DNA of 64,000 nucleotides, taken from positions 54,432,406-54,496,405 of the forward strand of contig NC_065542.1 in NCBI RefSeq assembly GCF_932294415.1. The letters are read 5' to 3'. The notes under the pieces are model-generated. The model was not told the DNA's origin. It made no database searches and saw only the letters and a list, made by a program, of their open reading frames with translations. Source of the DNA: Quercus robur. Lineage: Eukaryota; Streptophyta; Magnoliopsida; Fagales; Fagaceae. Shown here in pieces: positions 34,753-45,800 of the stretch. A program made the position numbers and the translations under genes. The stretch's first letter is position 1. The number at the start of each line of letters is the position of its first letter.

Positions 34753-35842
34753 ATGGTTAGGAAGACTAAAGCCCATAGGACATCCACCACCACTTCTTCC
34801 CCCTCCTTTGATAGTCAGAGGTTTTTGAGTGAGAAAAACTATGAAGCTTATGAGAAGCTGAACCTGCGTAGAAACATTTGGGCTGAGAAAAAGGTTCTTT
34901 TAGATGAGCTTGATCCTGAGATTAGGCGTAACTTTGAGCGTCGGGGCTGGTTACCTCTGTTGGATGTTGGTCATCCTCCTCCGGCTACCTTAATAAGAGA
35001 GTTCTATTCGAACCTTTCTATCCACTCCTATGATTCCAACACTCTTGTGAGGAGTTGGATACGAGGTGATGAGTACACCATTACTCCTTCAATAGTGGCT
35101 ACTACTCTTGGGGTGCCATTGGTCCAGCATCCTGTTTACCCTTATGATGAGTCTCCTCCCGTAAACGACATCATGTCTTACATCACTGGGTCTTCTATCC
35201 AGTAGGGTTCTAATTCTCGGATCACTACTGTTGAGCCCACTGAGATTCACTATCTCTTCTTTAGGATTGCTTGTCATTCCTTGTGGCCTATCTCTCATCT
35301 GCACACCATTCCTTTGGAGCGTTATGCGTTTTTGTTTGCCCTTGTTTCTGATGCTCCTATGAGCTTTCTTCATCTTTTTATTCGTTCCTTGATTGAGGTT
35401 CATAGGAGTAGTTCTGTTGCTCACGCTCTTTTCTTCCCCATTTTTATTCACCGGATTTTGTTACATCTAGGTTTAGATGAGTTTCCGGCGTCTGAGCTTG
35501 TTCACATTATCGCTCCAATAGGTGCCATTTTTCTCAGGCAGAGGGCTGCTCAGATGAGAGCAAGCTTTAAACGTCTTAGGGTTGAGCCTTCCAGTGTCGC
35601 ACCTCCTCCTCCCTCTTCTGTAGGTGCTACTTTTGTTGAGGCATCTGTTGATGCTGCTACTGCTATTGCTGTTCCTCCACCTTCTACTTCGGATGATTCA
35701 GACATTTGACGTTATCATGACCGTTTAGGTGACTCATGGTCAAATTTTGGTGGACATGCTTGATGAGCTTCATGCTTTGCGAGCGAATTTGGAGCATTTG
35801 AGACGATTGCCTCCACCACCTCCTTTTGATGATGGATTCTGA
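34753..35842 (+). pseudogene. plant-transposon-domain ORF of the nested element
   Basis: Starts MVRKTKAHRTSTTTSSPSFD. Signature RGWLPLLDVG...ATLIREFYSN, then YTITPSIVATTLGVPLV. TAG at 35203 interrupts the frame; it continues to 35709 through RYAFLFALVSDAPMSFLHLF, a Pro/Ser/Ala linker and DDSD. A 1-base shift near 35702 and a TAG near 35727 separate the last part, ILVDMLDELHALRANLEHLR, a heptad-like coil ending at TGA 35840-35842. This gives the same three-part plan as the two other copies. About 360 codons. Function unknown. Confidence 0.8.
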
Positions 35843-36356
35843 TTGCCCTTTGGCATTCCTTCACAAAAAGGGGGAGTACATTTGTAGATGAGTTTTTGTT
35901 GTTAGGGGGAGATTTTTGTATTTATGGAGCTTGTGGAGCTTTTAGATTGTATCTAGGTGCTTCATATTGTACTTACATTTTTGGCTCTTGATGTATTTTG
36001 TTTGGGTTGTCCATGATAGGGGGAGATACATTGATTATATATGTTTCTTGTTTCACATTGCATATTGATTTATATTTATGAGTTATTCATGATATATGTC
36101 TTTATTTTGTGTTATGTGAAATCAAGAAGTTATTTTGTTTTACTTGTATTTTCCACACATGCGTTTATGCGTTTGTTAAGTGTTTCAGGAAATATACAGG
36201 TTGATTCAATCGTGCTACTGTCTACACTTGCAACTGATAGATAGTAGTTAGGTTGAATTTGTTTTGTTGGACACTGTTTTTGTAATGGGCTGTTTTTTTG
36301 TACACTTTGAGCATTTTGTTAGTTTGTGTTTTGTCACGGATTGCCAAGGGGGAGTT
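35843..36356 (+). other. GGGGGAG motifs and polypurine tract of the nested element
   Basis: CACAAAAAGGGGGAGTAC (from about 35862), AGGGGGAG near 35905 and 36018, and GCCAAGGGGGAG (36342-36354) before the 3' LTR; TTTTGTCACGGATT precedes it as in element 1. Confidence 0.7.
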
Positions 36357-37190
36357 TATTAGGTTCTAAGGAATTAGGAACTAATGTATTAGAAATTCAT
36401 TTTGTAATGTTGGCAAACCATGATCAAAACGTTTTAGTCTTGTTTAAACTTGCTCAAAGTATATGCTTTTTATATAAAGTTGGAATCGAGTTGCTGCAGG
36501 ATTTACTGTGTAAATCTGCTTGGCTCGATCGATCAAAAATTAGGCTCGATCAATCGAAGCTCATGCAGATTGTTTTTTTGCAGAATTTTCCAACTCAACC
36601 CAAGCCCGTTTGACGTGTAGGGTTTTATGTTTTGTCTTAAGTATAAAAGGGAAAACCCTAGCGTTGTTTTGAGGTTGCTCTTTATGTTGTGTGTGTGAAT
36701 CTTCTATGAGATCTAGAGGTGGTTGCCTCACACATACTTAGGGTTTCCAAGGTTCAAGATTATGTCAACAACTTGGTGATCAATTCAGTTGCAGATTCAA
36801 GAGCTTAAAGATATACAAGCGGGAATGCTTGTGCTTGCTGGGAATTCAAGAAAGAAGTAGTCCATGGACTCGGAGCTATCACGTGGTCGTGGTAATAAGT
36901 TTCCTACTCGAGGTAGCAATAGGATGTTAGTGGTCTAAGTCGCTATTGTGTAAACTTCAATTCTTTCATAGTGAATTCGTTTTACCTTGAGGATAGCTAG
37001 GTTAAATCCTCCCTAGGTTTTTTACCGGTTTGGTTTTCCTGGGTCATCATATCTCTGTGTTCTTTATTTTCCGCACTTTACATTGATATGATATTTTGTT
37101 AACCTAGATCTGCATAATTTACCTAAGTTAATCACTTGGCTAAATAACTAGGTTAATCTGGTTGTGTTTTAAGGGGTCTAAAAACGTACA
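36357..37190 (+). repeat. 3' LTR of the nested element
   Basis: Starts TATTAGGTTCTAAGG (TG changed to TA), ends AAAAACGTACA. TATA box 36642-36648. Confidence 0.9.
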
Positions 37191-37317
37191 CTTCATACTC
37201 TCTCACACACAAATCTTACATTATTCCCACCTGAATACAAGGTTTCTAAATACTGAATTACAAGCAAATTTGGTACGGAATAAAGCTAACACATAGTTGA
37301 ATAAATTCAAATTTACA

Positions 37318-37713
37318 ATTTTTTCTCCTGAAACTTAAATATAAATGGTAATGAATAGGTGTGTAACACAAAGGTGTAAGAGTAGCGTATTTAAATCTAG
37401 AATCCCCCCTAAATGATGTGTAATAGTAATACCCACTTTAATAAAAATTCTTTGTAAAGTTTTTTGGAAAAAAAATATTGATTGAGTATTTAAAGGAGCT
37501 AATAGTGAATATTTAACTACATATTATTTAAGAATTTATTATAAAGGTGGAATTTATAATGTGTATTTAAGGACAATTTAGAGTGTTTAAAAGAGCTTGT
37601 GGTGGATATTTATTACAATGGTGGAATTTATTATTGACACATGGCAAATAAAATTGATATGTACCAATAATTGTCTGCTACGTGGCATTATCTTTCTAAT
37701 GTTATATGTGTTA
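37318..37713. other. flank of the Sirevirus insertion
   Basis: AT-rich, no gene recognised. Confidence 0.4.
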
Positions 37714-38433
37714 TTGTGGGAAAAATGCCCATACACCCCCTAAACTTTCAACTATTGGCCAAGACACCCATAGAACTTTTTTATTAGCCATTTTACTCCA
37801 TAAACTATATACATATGCCAAATCAATACCTCTGTTAGTTTGGTGTTAGAAAACTAACAAAATAAATGCATGTGAGATTTAAAAATTAGCAAACTCAATT
37901 TGAGTGATGGAAAGAAGAGAAAGCTAAGTCTGAGCACCAGAGAGTGGAGAGAGACGATAGAACCAGAGCCACCATGACTGGTAACCCCATCATATCGCCG
38001 CCAGTGTCTCGATGATAGTTTGTGCTTCCACCACCGTTTGACAGCCACCACCTGATATGTTTTTTTTTTTCTTCTTCTTCTCTTTTTTTACTGGCATTGT
38101 TATATAAATCCACATAGAACCCTCAGTTGTTTTTTTTTTTTTTTTTACCATGTGTGAATTTTTATTGGAATTTCTTGGTTTGGTTTAATTTTTTAGGGTT
38201 AGGTTTCTGTGAGCTTGTTTGTTTCATAGAAGTTAATAGAATTTACAAATGAAACAAAAGCGATGATAGTATATGGACGGTGAGATGACAGAAAGACGCT
38301 CTACGGTGGCTCTAGTTCTACCGTCTCTCTCTCTCTCTCTCGGTTAGACCTCTGGTCTCTCATCTCTCTTCTTTCTATCATGTGTGGTTTAGTTAATTTT
38401 TAAGGACAAATGCATCTCACATGATTTTATTAT

Positions 38434-38474
<41 letters not shown>

Positions 38475-38605
38475 CCAAACTAATAGAGGTATGGATTTGG
38501 TAAATGTGAATAGTTTATGGAGTAAATTGGCCAATAAAAAGTTTGGGGGTGTTTTGGCTAGTGGTTGAAAGTTCAAGGGGTGTATGGGCATTTTCAAAAG
38601 GACAC
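37714..38605. mobile_element. foldback element with about 140-bp inverted repeats
   Basis: The left arm from AAAATGCCCATACACCCC (37720) to GTTAGTTTGGTGTTA (37850) is the reverse complement, with few changes, of the right arm at 38470-38600. The core holds a T run (38437-38470) and a CT run. Long inverted repeats suggest a Mutator-like MITE; no clear target duplication was found. Confidence 0.65.
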
Positions 38606-38657
38606 GTGTCACCTTTGTGTGCATCCTTCAGTTTGATGATCCAACTTTTATAATATA

Positions 38658-39295
38658 CTAGCCGCAGCTCACACGATACGTGGGAATATATAAATATTAT
38701 GTAATGGGGAGTAATATATAAAAAGTAACAATTATTTTAAGTATTATCTATTTAAAAAAAAAAATCTGCAAGTATTTTTATTATCTTTTAATTATCTCTA
38801 CAAATATATCATACTATTATTTTTTGTATGTTTGATTAATATTTTTTTAAGGTGAATCATATTCTTTCAACTTCTATTATTGTGTGTTATATTTGCCTAA
38901 TATAAAACTAAACTTTATAAGTTTCAAATTTATTATTCAAATTTCTCATCGTCTAAGGAATTAAGAGATTATTATAATAATAAAAAATTCATTACAAAAT
39001 TACAATGTTATCTTAACCAAAATTAAATTGAAACCAAAGGAATAAAAGACATACTTTATAATAATTTATTACTCAAACAATTGGTAGGCATATTCAAATT
39101 CATAGCCATATACAAATTGTGTTTTGATATAAACTCACATTTCTATTTCCCAAAAAAACTAAGTATTAACTCAAACCAAAATTCAATCAAAGATATAAAA
39201 GGGAGAGAGAAGAGTTTGTGATGGGAAATTAAAAAAAAAAAAACTACCAAAGCACATATTTTTTCAGATTAATAAGAAAGAAAAAAAATCCACCC

Positions 39296-39326
<31 letters not shown>

Positions 39327-39705
39327 TAATCACAGTTTTTTTGTATGAAAGATATGGATTGAATAAGATAAATGATATCGAATTTATATAAAATAAAATG
39401 GGGAGAGGAATATTCAAACTATAAGAAAGAGAAAATGATGAAGGAAGTGTAATGGTAAAATAGGGAGTAGTGGGGAGGGGAAATTATTGTGTACTCCCGG
39501 AGTATCATAAATGCGTGCTCCCTCCTCTCACATAAATGATGGGTCCCACTAATTAAATTCATGGTGGGACCCACCATTCATATGAGAGGGGGGAGTATGT
39601 ATTTATGGTACTCCGGGAGTACCTAATAATTTTCCAGTGAGGAGATAAAAAGGTAAAGATGGAAGGGAAAGGTTAGAGGAAATGTAATAGTAAATGTGGA
39701 CTAAT

Positions 39706-39743
<38 letters not shown>

Positions 39744-39870
39744 TTTAATTTTTTTATAGAATAGGGAGAATAAAAGTTTAAAAAGAGGTAGAAAATAAGT
39801 GGATGATATGGCCGCTAATATGGCTTAACAGGAGCGTAGCAACAATAAATATTACGCTTTAGCTTTTAGA
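38658..39870 (-). mobile_element. non-autonomous Helitron with inner MITE
   Basis: Minus strand: 5' TCTAAAAGCTAAAGCG (39870), 3' hairpin CACGTATCGTG then GCGGCTAG (38658). The hairpin followed by CTAR is diagnostic of Helitron 3' ends. GA tract 39300-39326. Same family as 6171-7482. Confidence 0.65.
39480..39642. mobile_element. short palindromic MITE inside the Helitron
   Basis: The two halves are near-perfect inverted repeats (GTACTCCCGGAGTA, ATGGTGGGACCCACCAT). Flanks GTGGGGAG and GTGAGGAG look like an 8-bp duplication with one change. Other Helitron copies (for example 48210) lack it. Confidence 0.7.
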
Positions 39871-41159
39871 TATATGTAGATGTAGATTATAGATTCCCTA
39901 AACCAGTGCCCTTAGGGTATTCATTAACTTCTTTCTTTTTTCTATTAAATGAAGTTGTGATTCCATCTTTCTCAACAAAAAAAAAAAAAAAAGTTGTGAT
40001 TCCATGATTGTTGATTAAAATTACCAATGGATTACTTCTTGGTTATAATTGTGGGTAGGATTTCTCATAATGATTCCTTCATCAACGTGGAAATCCAAGA
40101 ACCCAACAACAAATGGGTTTGGATGTTCAAATTCTTTGATTAGCCATTGTAGCTATTAGGATCAATGCTTTGAATGGTGAATTGAAATGTTTTATGCTAT
40201 GGATTTAATGCTTTGAATTTTGATTGCATATATATATATATATATACACACCTTGATTTATGAAATTCCATTTTAGTTTCATGTTCATATCACATATTTG
40301 TTTGAGATATGTGACAATTATCTATGCTTGTTTGGCTAATTTGAATATATCTTTTTAATGCGTCTAAATCTATTATGTCATATGCTTGATGTGATTATCA
40401 TTGATTATGTCTTCTGCTTGATGTTATTATCCTATGACTACGGGATATGATAGGTGTGATTATTCTTTGATTATATCATAGGATTGATGTGGTTATTCTT
40501 CGGATTAGGTCATAAGCTTAATGTGGTTATCCTTTGATTATGCCATATGTTTAATTGATGTCATGGTAATTATCTCATTGATTGGCTAAATATGCATATA
40601 CACACAGATGCACATAGACGGTGATATATAGATACATGAACAATTATGTGCAAGCATGATTTTATTCAAATTAAAGCCTTTTTTTTTTTTTCTCCCAAAA
40701 AGTCCAATTTAAAAATTTTCCTAAATCTTTTTAATAAAAGGCCAACATCTTTTTCAAAACCCCTTTAATGAAAGGCTCATCTTTGTTTTCCCAAAATACA
40801 AAAATTAAAATAAAATTCAGTTGGTGTGTTTGTTTGTTTGTGGCCTGTGGTTAGGATTCCAAGTGGGCCTAGGCCCGTTTGTTTACCTAGAATCCAAGGA
40901 CCCACCTAAGGGAGGAAGTATACCTTGTTTCGAGTGTATGCTTCCTTCCCCTCACAGTTAGTGTGTCCCATCAATTGTGGGTCTCACTAGCTTTGAGTGG
41001 AGAGAAACATACACCCAAAACTTGGTGTATTTTCTCCACCCAAGGAGCATCATTTGGTAACTTAATTTATATAAGTCCTTAATCCAATCCAATGGATTAA
41101 TTGGCTCAAAATTTACCTAAGTTGTTTGTAATGTTTTTATTGTTAATATACTATTTCCT
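39871..41159. other. intergenic, no gene recognised
   Basis: T and A runs and a TA microsatellite (about 40228-40246); no coding or repeat ends. Confidence 0.4.
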
Positions 41160-42200
41160 GGGTTTACATGTTAATTAGGGTAGAGTACTTGAGCCTCTCC
41201 TTGAAGATTGGAAGTAGCATTAGATAGAGATTTCGTGGCCTAGAGGCAACCATCTCGCGACCCAGACTGCCTACGAAATCCATGTGGCTGGGTTTTGGCT
41301 GAGAGTGCAATCATACACCTCACAACCATCTTGCGACCTTAGCGGATGACCAAGTCGCAAGTTGCGTGATCTCTGTACTCTACACTGAAACTATCCACTG
41401 TCAATCTACTAGCACACAACCTTAGGGGATGACCAAGTCGTGAGTTGCGTGATCTCTGTACTCTACACTGAAACTATCCACTGTCAATCTACCAGCACAC
41501 ACACACACACAGCTGTGAGGCGTGGTAAGGGGCTTCAAATAAGGTTTGAACAAACCCTAAAAATGAGAAAAGAGGGAGAAATTGAAGCAAGCCTATGTAT
41601 GAAAAGAGAGAGCTTTTTCCTTAAGAAAAACCAAGTTCCCACCTTTCTTTTCCATCTCTTTCATTGCATTGATAGAGATTTTGTAAAAACCTTCCTCATT
41701 CACAAACATAGACCTTGTGAGTGAGAGAATGGCATTGGAAATATGAGAAGTCATATCCAAATCTTAATCCTTTGGTGGTTGTCTGTTGGCGGCTCAACGG
41801 TGGTGACTCTAGGAAGCTAGGTGAAGAAAAGACTTAGGGAGTTTGTTGCTAGCTAAAACTTGGAGGGCTAAAGTACACATGGAGATATAGGCTTAGAGGG
41901 TTTATAGTCATCCATGTACTGCAACTATTCATTTTAGTGGAGTTTTTTGATGGGTGGTCGAGGGAGAGGTTTTTGTGCCCAAGGCTCGGGTTTTCCTCTT
42001 CCATAACACTTTGTGGTGTTATATGTGGTTTGCTTCCTTTCCTCTATATTTCCTTTACCTTACTATACTACTATGTTTGTGTAGTGTAGTTAGTTTGGAA
42101 ATTTGCTAAGTCATTTACAATTGGACTATGTTGATTAGTTTAGTGTTAAAATCAACTTAGCTGTAAAACTTTGTGTTAAGGGCTCTATATACTTGCTAGG
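41160..42200 (+). repeat. probable solo LTR of a fourth family
   Basis: It has the parts of the other LTRs here: a CGCGACC/GTCGCAAG island (41240-41450), leader-like text with GGGTTTTCCTCTTCC and an end resembling TTAAGGGCTCTA. Exact ends and target duplication were not found and there is no obvious TATA box. Confidence 0.35.
41337..41502. repeat. 83-bp tandem duplication in the CG-rich island
   Basis: Units from 41337 and 41420, nearly identical, each with GGATGACCAAGTCG and AGTTGCGTGATCTCTG. Confidence 0.85.
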
Positions 42201-42888
42201 GATAATATAGCATATTTCAAATACGTTATAGTCTTCACAGATTAAATTCCTAATTTCATCACCAACTATGAACTAGGGTTCATGAGTTTACAAAAAAATT
42301 GTAATTTAGACATTTTGTATGCGAATCTTGTTCCCATACCTAGATCACATACAAAGCATATCATGGATTGCAATATAATGTAAAAATATTCATGTAAAAA
42401 TAACCCTGGAAAATAAAACAACTTTTGTTATTTATAAAATAATGTCATACAATTGGATTTTAGGACACTTGTCCTAACATAAAATATAAATGTTATTTTT
42501 TTTCAATAACAATTAAATTCAATACATTGATGTGTTTAATTTTAACTGGAGAATGTAATATATTGCATTTAAGTTACCTTAAGTTTTATCCTAAGAATTA
42601 GTGATTTTTATTAAACTGTGGTAACCTTTTTTATTTTTATTTTTTGAGAAGATACTTGAGTAAAATATTGATTATAGTCTGCATGCTCATCTTATTGTAC
42701 AATGCAATCCAATTATTACAATCAATGTAATTATTTAATTATTTCACTAAAACAACTTATGATTATCTTATTGGACACAAAAGATATAATTATTGCAATA
42801 GGTATAAATCCAAAACAAGTAAGGTAAAAAAGGAAAAAGAAAAAGAAAAAGAAAGAAAGAAAAAAGTGTAGTTATCAGTCAATTCACA
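42201..42888. other. 3' flank of the receptor-like protein gene
   Basis: AT-rich; probably contains its 3' UTR and polyadenylation region, but no single signal stands out. Confidence 0.4.
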
Positions 42889-45800
42889 TTACCACATATG
42901 TAGATTCACTCTAAAAGTTCTCATAAACCAGCTTGGTCTCCTTGAGATGACAACATGTCCAATAACCAGTCCAATTACCAATCCACAGGTATATCCTATC
43001 ACTACGACTTTCCAATTAAAACCTTCTCCAAATGATGACTCATGGCTCGGTTGAGAAGTTGGTGTCTCATTATTTTCACATTCCTTTGACAATTGAAAGC
43101 CACACAATCCTAAGTTTCCCTCAAAAGAGGAACTTTGAAATGTCAAAAACTGTCCACCTTGTGGAATGGGACCAATAAGTTGGTTTTGAGACAAGTTTAA
43201 ATATTCAAGAAATGTCAGACTTGTTAGCTGTTGAGGGATTTTACCTGAGAGTCCATTTTGAGACAAATCCAACGATTCAAGCAAAATTAGGTTCCCCAAT
43301 GATGACGGAATGTGGCTCACAAAGCTATTGTTGGATAAATTGAGTACAATTAGCCCCTTTAGATTCCCCACACTATATGGAATTTCTCCATAAAACCTGT
43401 TGTTGGAGAGATCAATAGCTATGAAGGCAGTCAAGATCTTTACCAATTCCATTTCTCTTCCCTTAGCCACTAAAGTCAATGAGTCTTTGTAATAAATGGA
43501 CTTAGTTCCCATATATACAAATTGCGACTTGTTTTTGCCAGGGTCCATTAACATTGCATTCCAAGTTCTGAAGTATTCTGTTGGTAACTTGCCAGAGAAA
43601 TTGTTTTGAGAAAGGCATATGACACGCAACTTGGAAAAGCCAAACTTGGTATGAGGATCCCATATAGGACCATAAAATCCATTTTCTCGCAAGACAAGAA
43701 TTTGTAACTCTGGCAAAGACTCCAACCAGAAAGGGAATGTATCGTTCAATTTGTTTTTTGCAATATTCAGAACTTCTAGCATTCTACATCGAACTAATGA
43801 TCGTGGAATCTTCCCTTGTATTTGGTTGTTGCTCAAGTCTAATGTCCTCAAACTACATCCATTCACAAATGTTTCAGGAATGTTTCCTTGAAAGTTGTTG
43901 TTTCTCATAGCTAATACTGAAAGAGAACGGCTAAAGTTACCTACACATTGTGGAATGTGACCTATGAACTGGTTGTTAGACAGATCAAGGACTTGCAAAT
44001 GATTCAACTTACAAATCATTGGAGAAATATTTCCAGTCATCTTATTTTTTGAGGCAAAAAGGTAAACGGTAGACAATGGGGGAATAAAAAATGACTCTTG
44101 CAATATATTGGATCTCAAGTCTAAAAGTAACAATTTTTTCCAAGGAAGAACTATTGGTGGTTGCTCAAAACTGCTTAGAAGGTTAAAAGACAGATTCAGG
44201 TATTGCAATGTGTCTTTTCCAACATTCCAGAACCATTTGGGTATTTTACCTCTAATGTTATTGTAGGAAAGGTCCAAATATTGCAATTCATTTTGGGCTT
44301 GTAGGAAATGAGGAAATTCATGCAAATTGCAAGAAGACAAGTGCAAATTTGAAAACTTGGGGAGGGTTGAATTAATATTTCTTGTTGAAACAAATAAATT
44401 GTTACCTGAAAGATCGAGAACTTGAAGCTCTTTAAGCTCAAAGAAAATGTTGAACTCCATCTTGCCCTTTAAGTTGTTCGAAGAAAGATATAGAATTTGT
44501 AGCTTTGTGAAATTGGTAATTGACCTTGGAATCGGTCCATTCAATTTGTTTCCACTCAATCTCAGGACTTTTAATGGTGATGAAGAGATATTTTGGAATT
44601 TGAGAGGGCCAGAAAGTTGATTTTGATCTAGAGAAAGTTCAAACAATGAAGGCATTGTATACAAAACCAAGGGGATGGCCCCTGTGAGTGAGTTATATGA
44701 CAAGCCAAGAAAAGATAAATTAGAAAGTCTAGTTATTGCAGATGGGATTGATCCTTCCAACTTATTTCCTTTAAAATTTATAGCATGGAGTTGAGTAATA
44801 TTTGTTAGTGAAATTGGAAATCCGGCTTCAAAATTGTTAAATTTAATGTCTAACACCTCTAGTTGTGTAAGATTTCCTAGGAATGATGGAATTTTCCCAT
44901 GAAAAAGGTTCCTGCCAAGTTTCAGAGAAATGAGTTTTGCAAAGTTTGCCAATGTAAACGGGAGTGGACCATGAAAACTGTTAGATTGGAGTGAAAGATA
45001 AGTAAGTTGTGATAGGTTCCCAATAGAAGGTGGAATTGCCCCTGAAAAATTATTTAAATCAAGATCTAAATATTTCAAAGACTTGAGATTGCCGATTGAA
45101 TTGGGAAGTTTTCTCGAAAATTTTGCCTGAGAAAGATCTAAAACACTCAACCACTTAAGGTTGCCAATTGAATTGGGCAGTTCTCCAGAAAAATTTGTGA
45201 AGGAAAGATGCAATTGCTTTAGGGAACTACCATGTTGAAATTTGGGAAGGAAACCAGAGAGCATGAAGTTATATGACACATCAATGACTTCAATCTTGGG
45301 CAACAAGAATATATTTGAGGGAAATTCGCCTAACAAAAAGCAATCAAGGAGAGAAAGAGATGTCAAGGAAGACAAGTTTGTGAGGGAATGAGGTAGTGGC
45401 GATAAAAATTCCACTTTATCCAGATGAAGTTCTCTTAGATTTGTAATGTTCTGGACAAATTCTTGAAGATCAATCACTCTGAAATTCAAATAAAAATAAC
45501 CAAGAAAATTATAATTGAAAGAGAGATCAAGTGAAACCAAATTGGATAGCCATGAAATTTCGGACGGGATTTGGCCGGATAAGAAGGAATGAGAGAGGTT
45601 AAGGTGTGTTAACCTTACAAGCTGGCCAAATTCAGATGGGATTGTGGAGGAGGAGAAGTTGTTGACAGCAAGGTTGAGTTTCTGAAGGTGAGGCAAGCTG
45701 AACAGGCTACTGTTAGACTTTAGAGACCCACAAAGCCAACTGTTGCTCAGGTCTAAGCCAATCACCTGACCATTTTCTGCATCGCAAGTGACCCCATCCC

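Larger units (their letters stand above)
32779..37190 (+). mobile_element. nested non-autonomous LTR element (gag + plant-transposon ORF, no pol)
   Basis: Inserted in the 5' LTR of the Sirevirus-like element with a perfect 5-bp duplication CTTCA (32774-32778 and 37191-37195). LTRs 32779-33613 and 36357-37190 of nearly equal length (835 and 834 bp), PBS TGGTATCAGAGC (33616-33627), gag (33687-34436), plant-transposon ORF (34753-35842), GGGGGAG motifs and polypurine tract near 36345. There is no protease, integrase, RT or RNase H: gag ends and intron-like sequence of the ORF begins, so pol was lost in one internal deletion. It must be moved by another element's enzymes. Confidence 0.9.
22973..37317 (-). 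mobile_element. Sirevirus-like Copia element, gag deleted, with a nested LTR element
   Basis: LTRs at 22973-24056 (3') and 31834-32778 plus 37196-37317 (5', split). Target duplication ATTTT at 22968-22972 and 37318-37322. Minus-strand order: 5' LTR, PBS (31820-31831), gag remnant with tandem duplication, pol (31411 down to 28165), a 1.2 kb spacer, motif array, leader and intron, plant-transposon-domain ORF (25869-24811), polypurine tract and 3' LTR. Without the nested 4.4 kb insertion it is about 9.9 kb. The domain order PR-INT-RT-RH shows Copia; the extra ORF after pol and the multiple polypurine motifs fit Sireviruses (SIRE/Maximus). It is dead: stops and frameshifts run through pol. Confidence 0.85.

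Noticed and set aside
44196..44441. 81-residue minus ORF inside the receptor-like protein
   Set aside because: Out-of-frame shadow of the LRR coding region; no domain.
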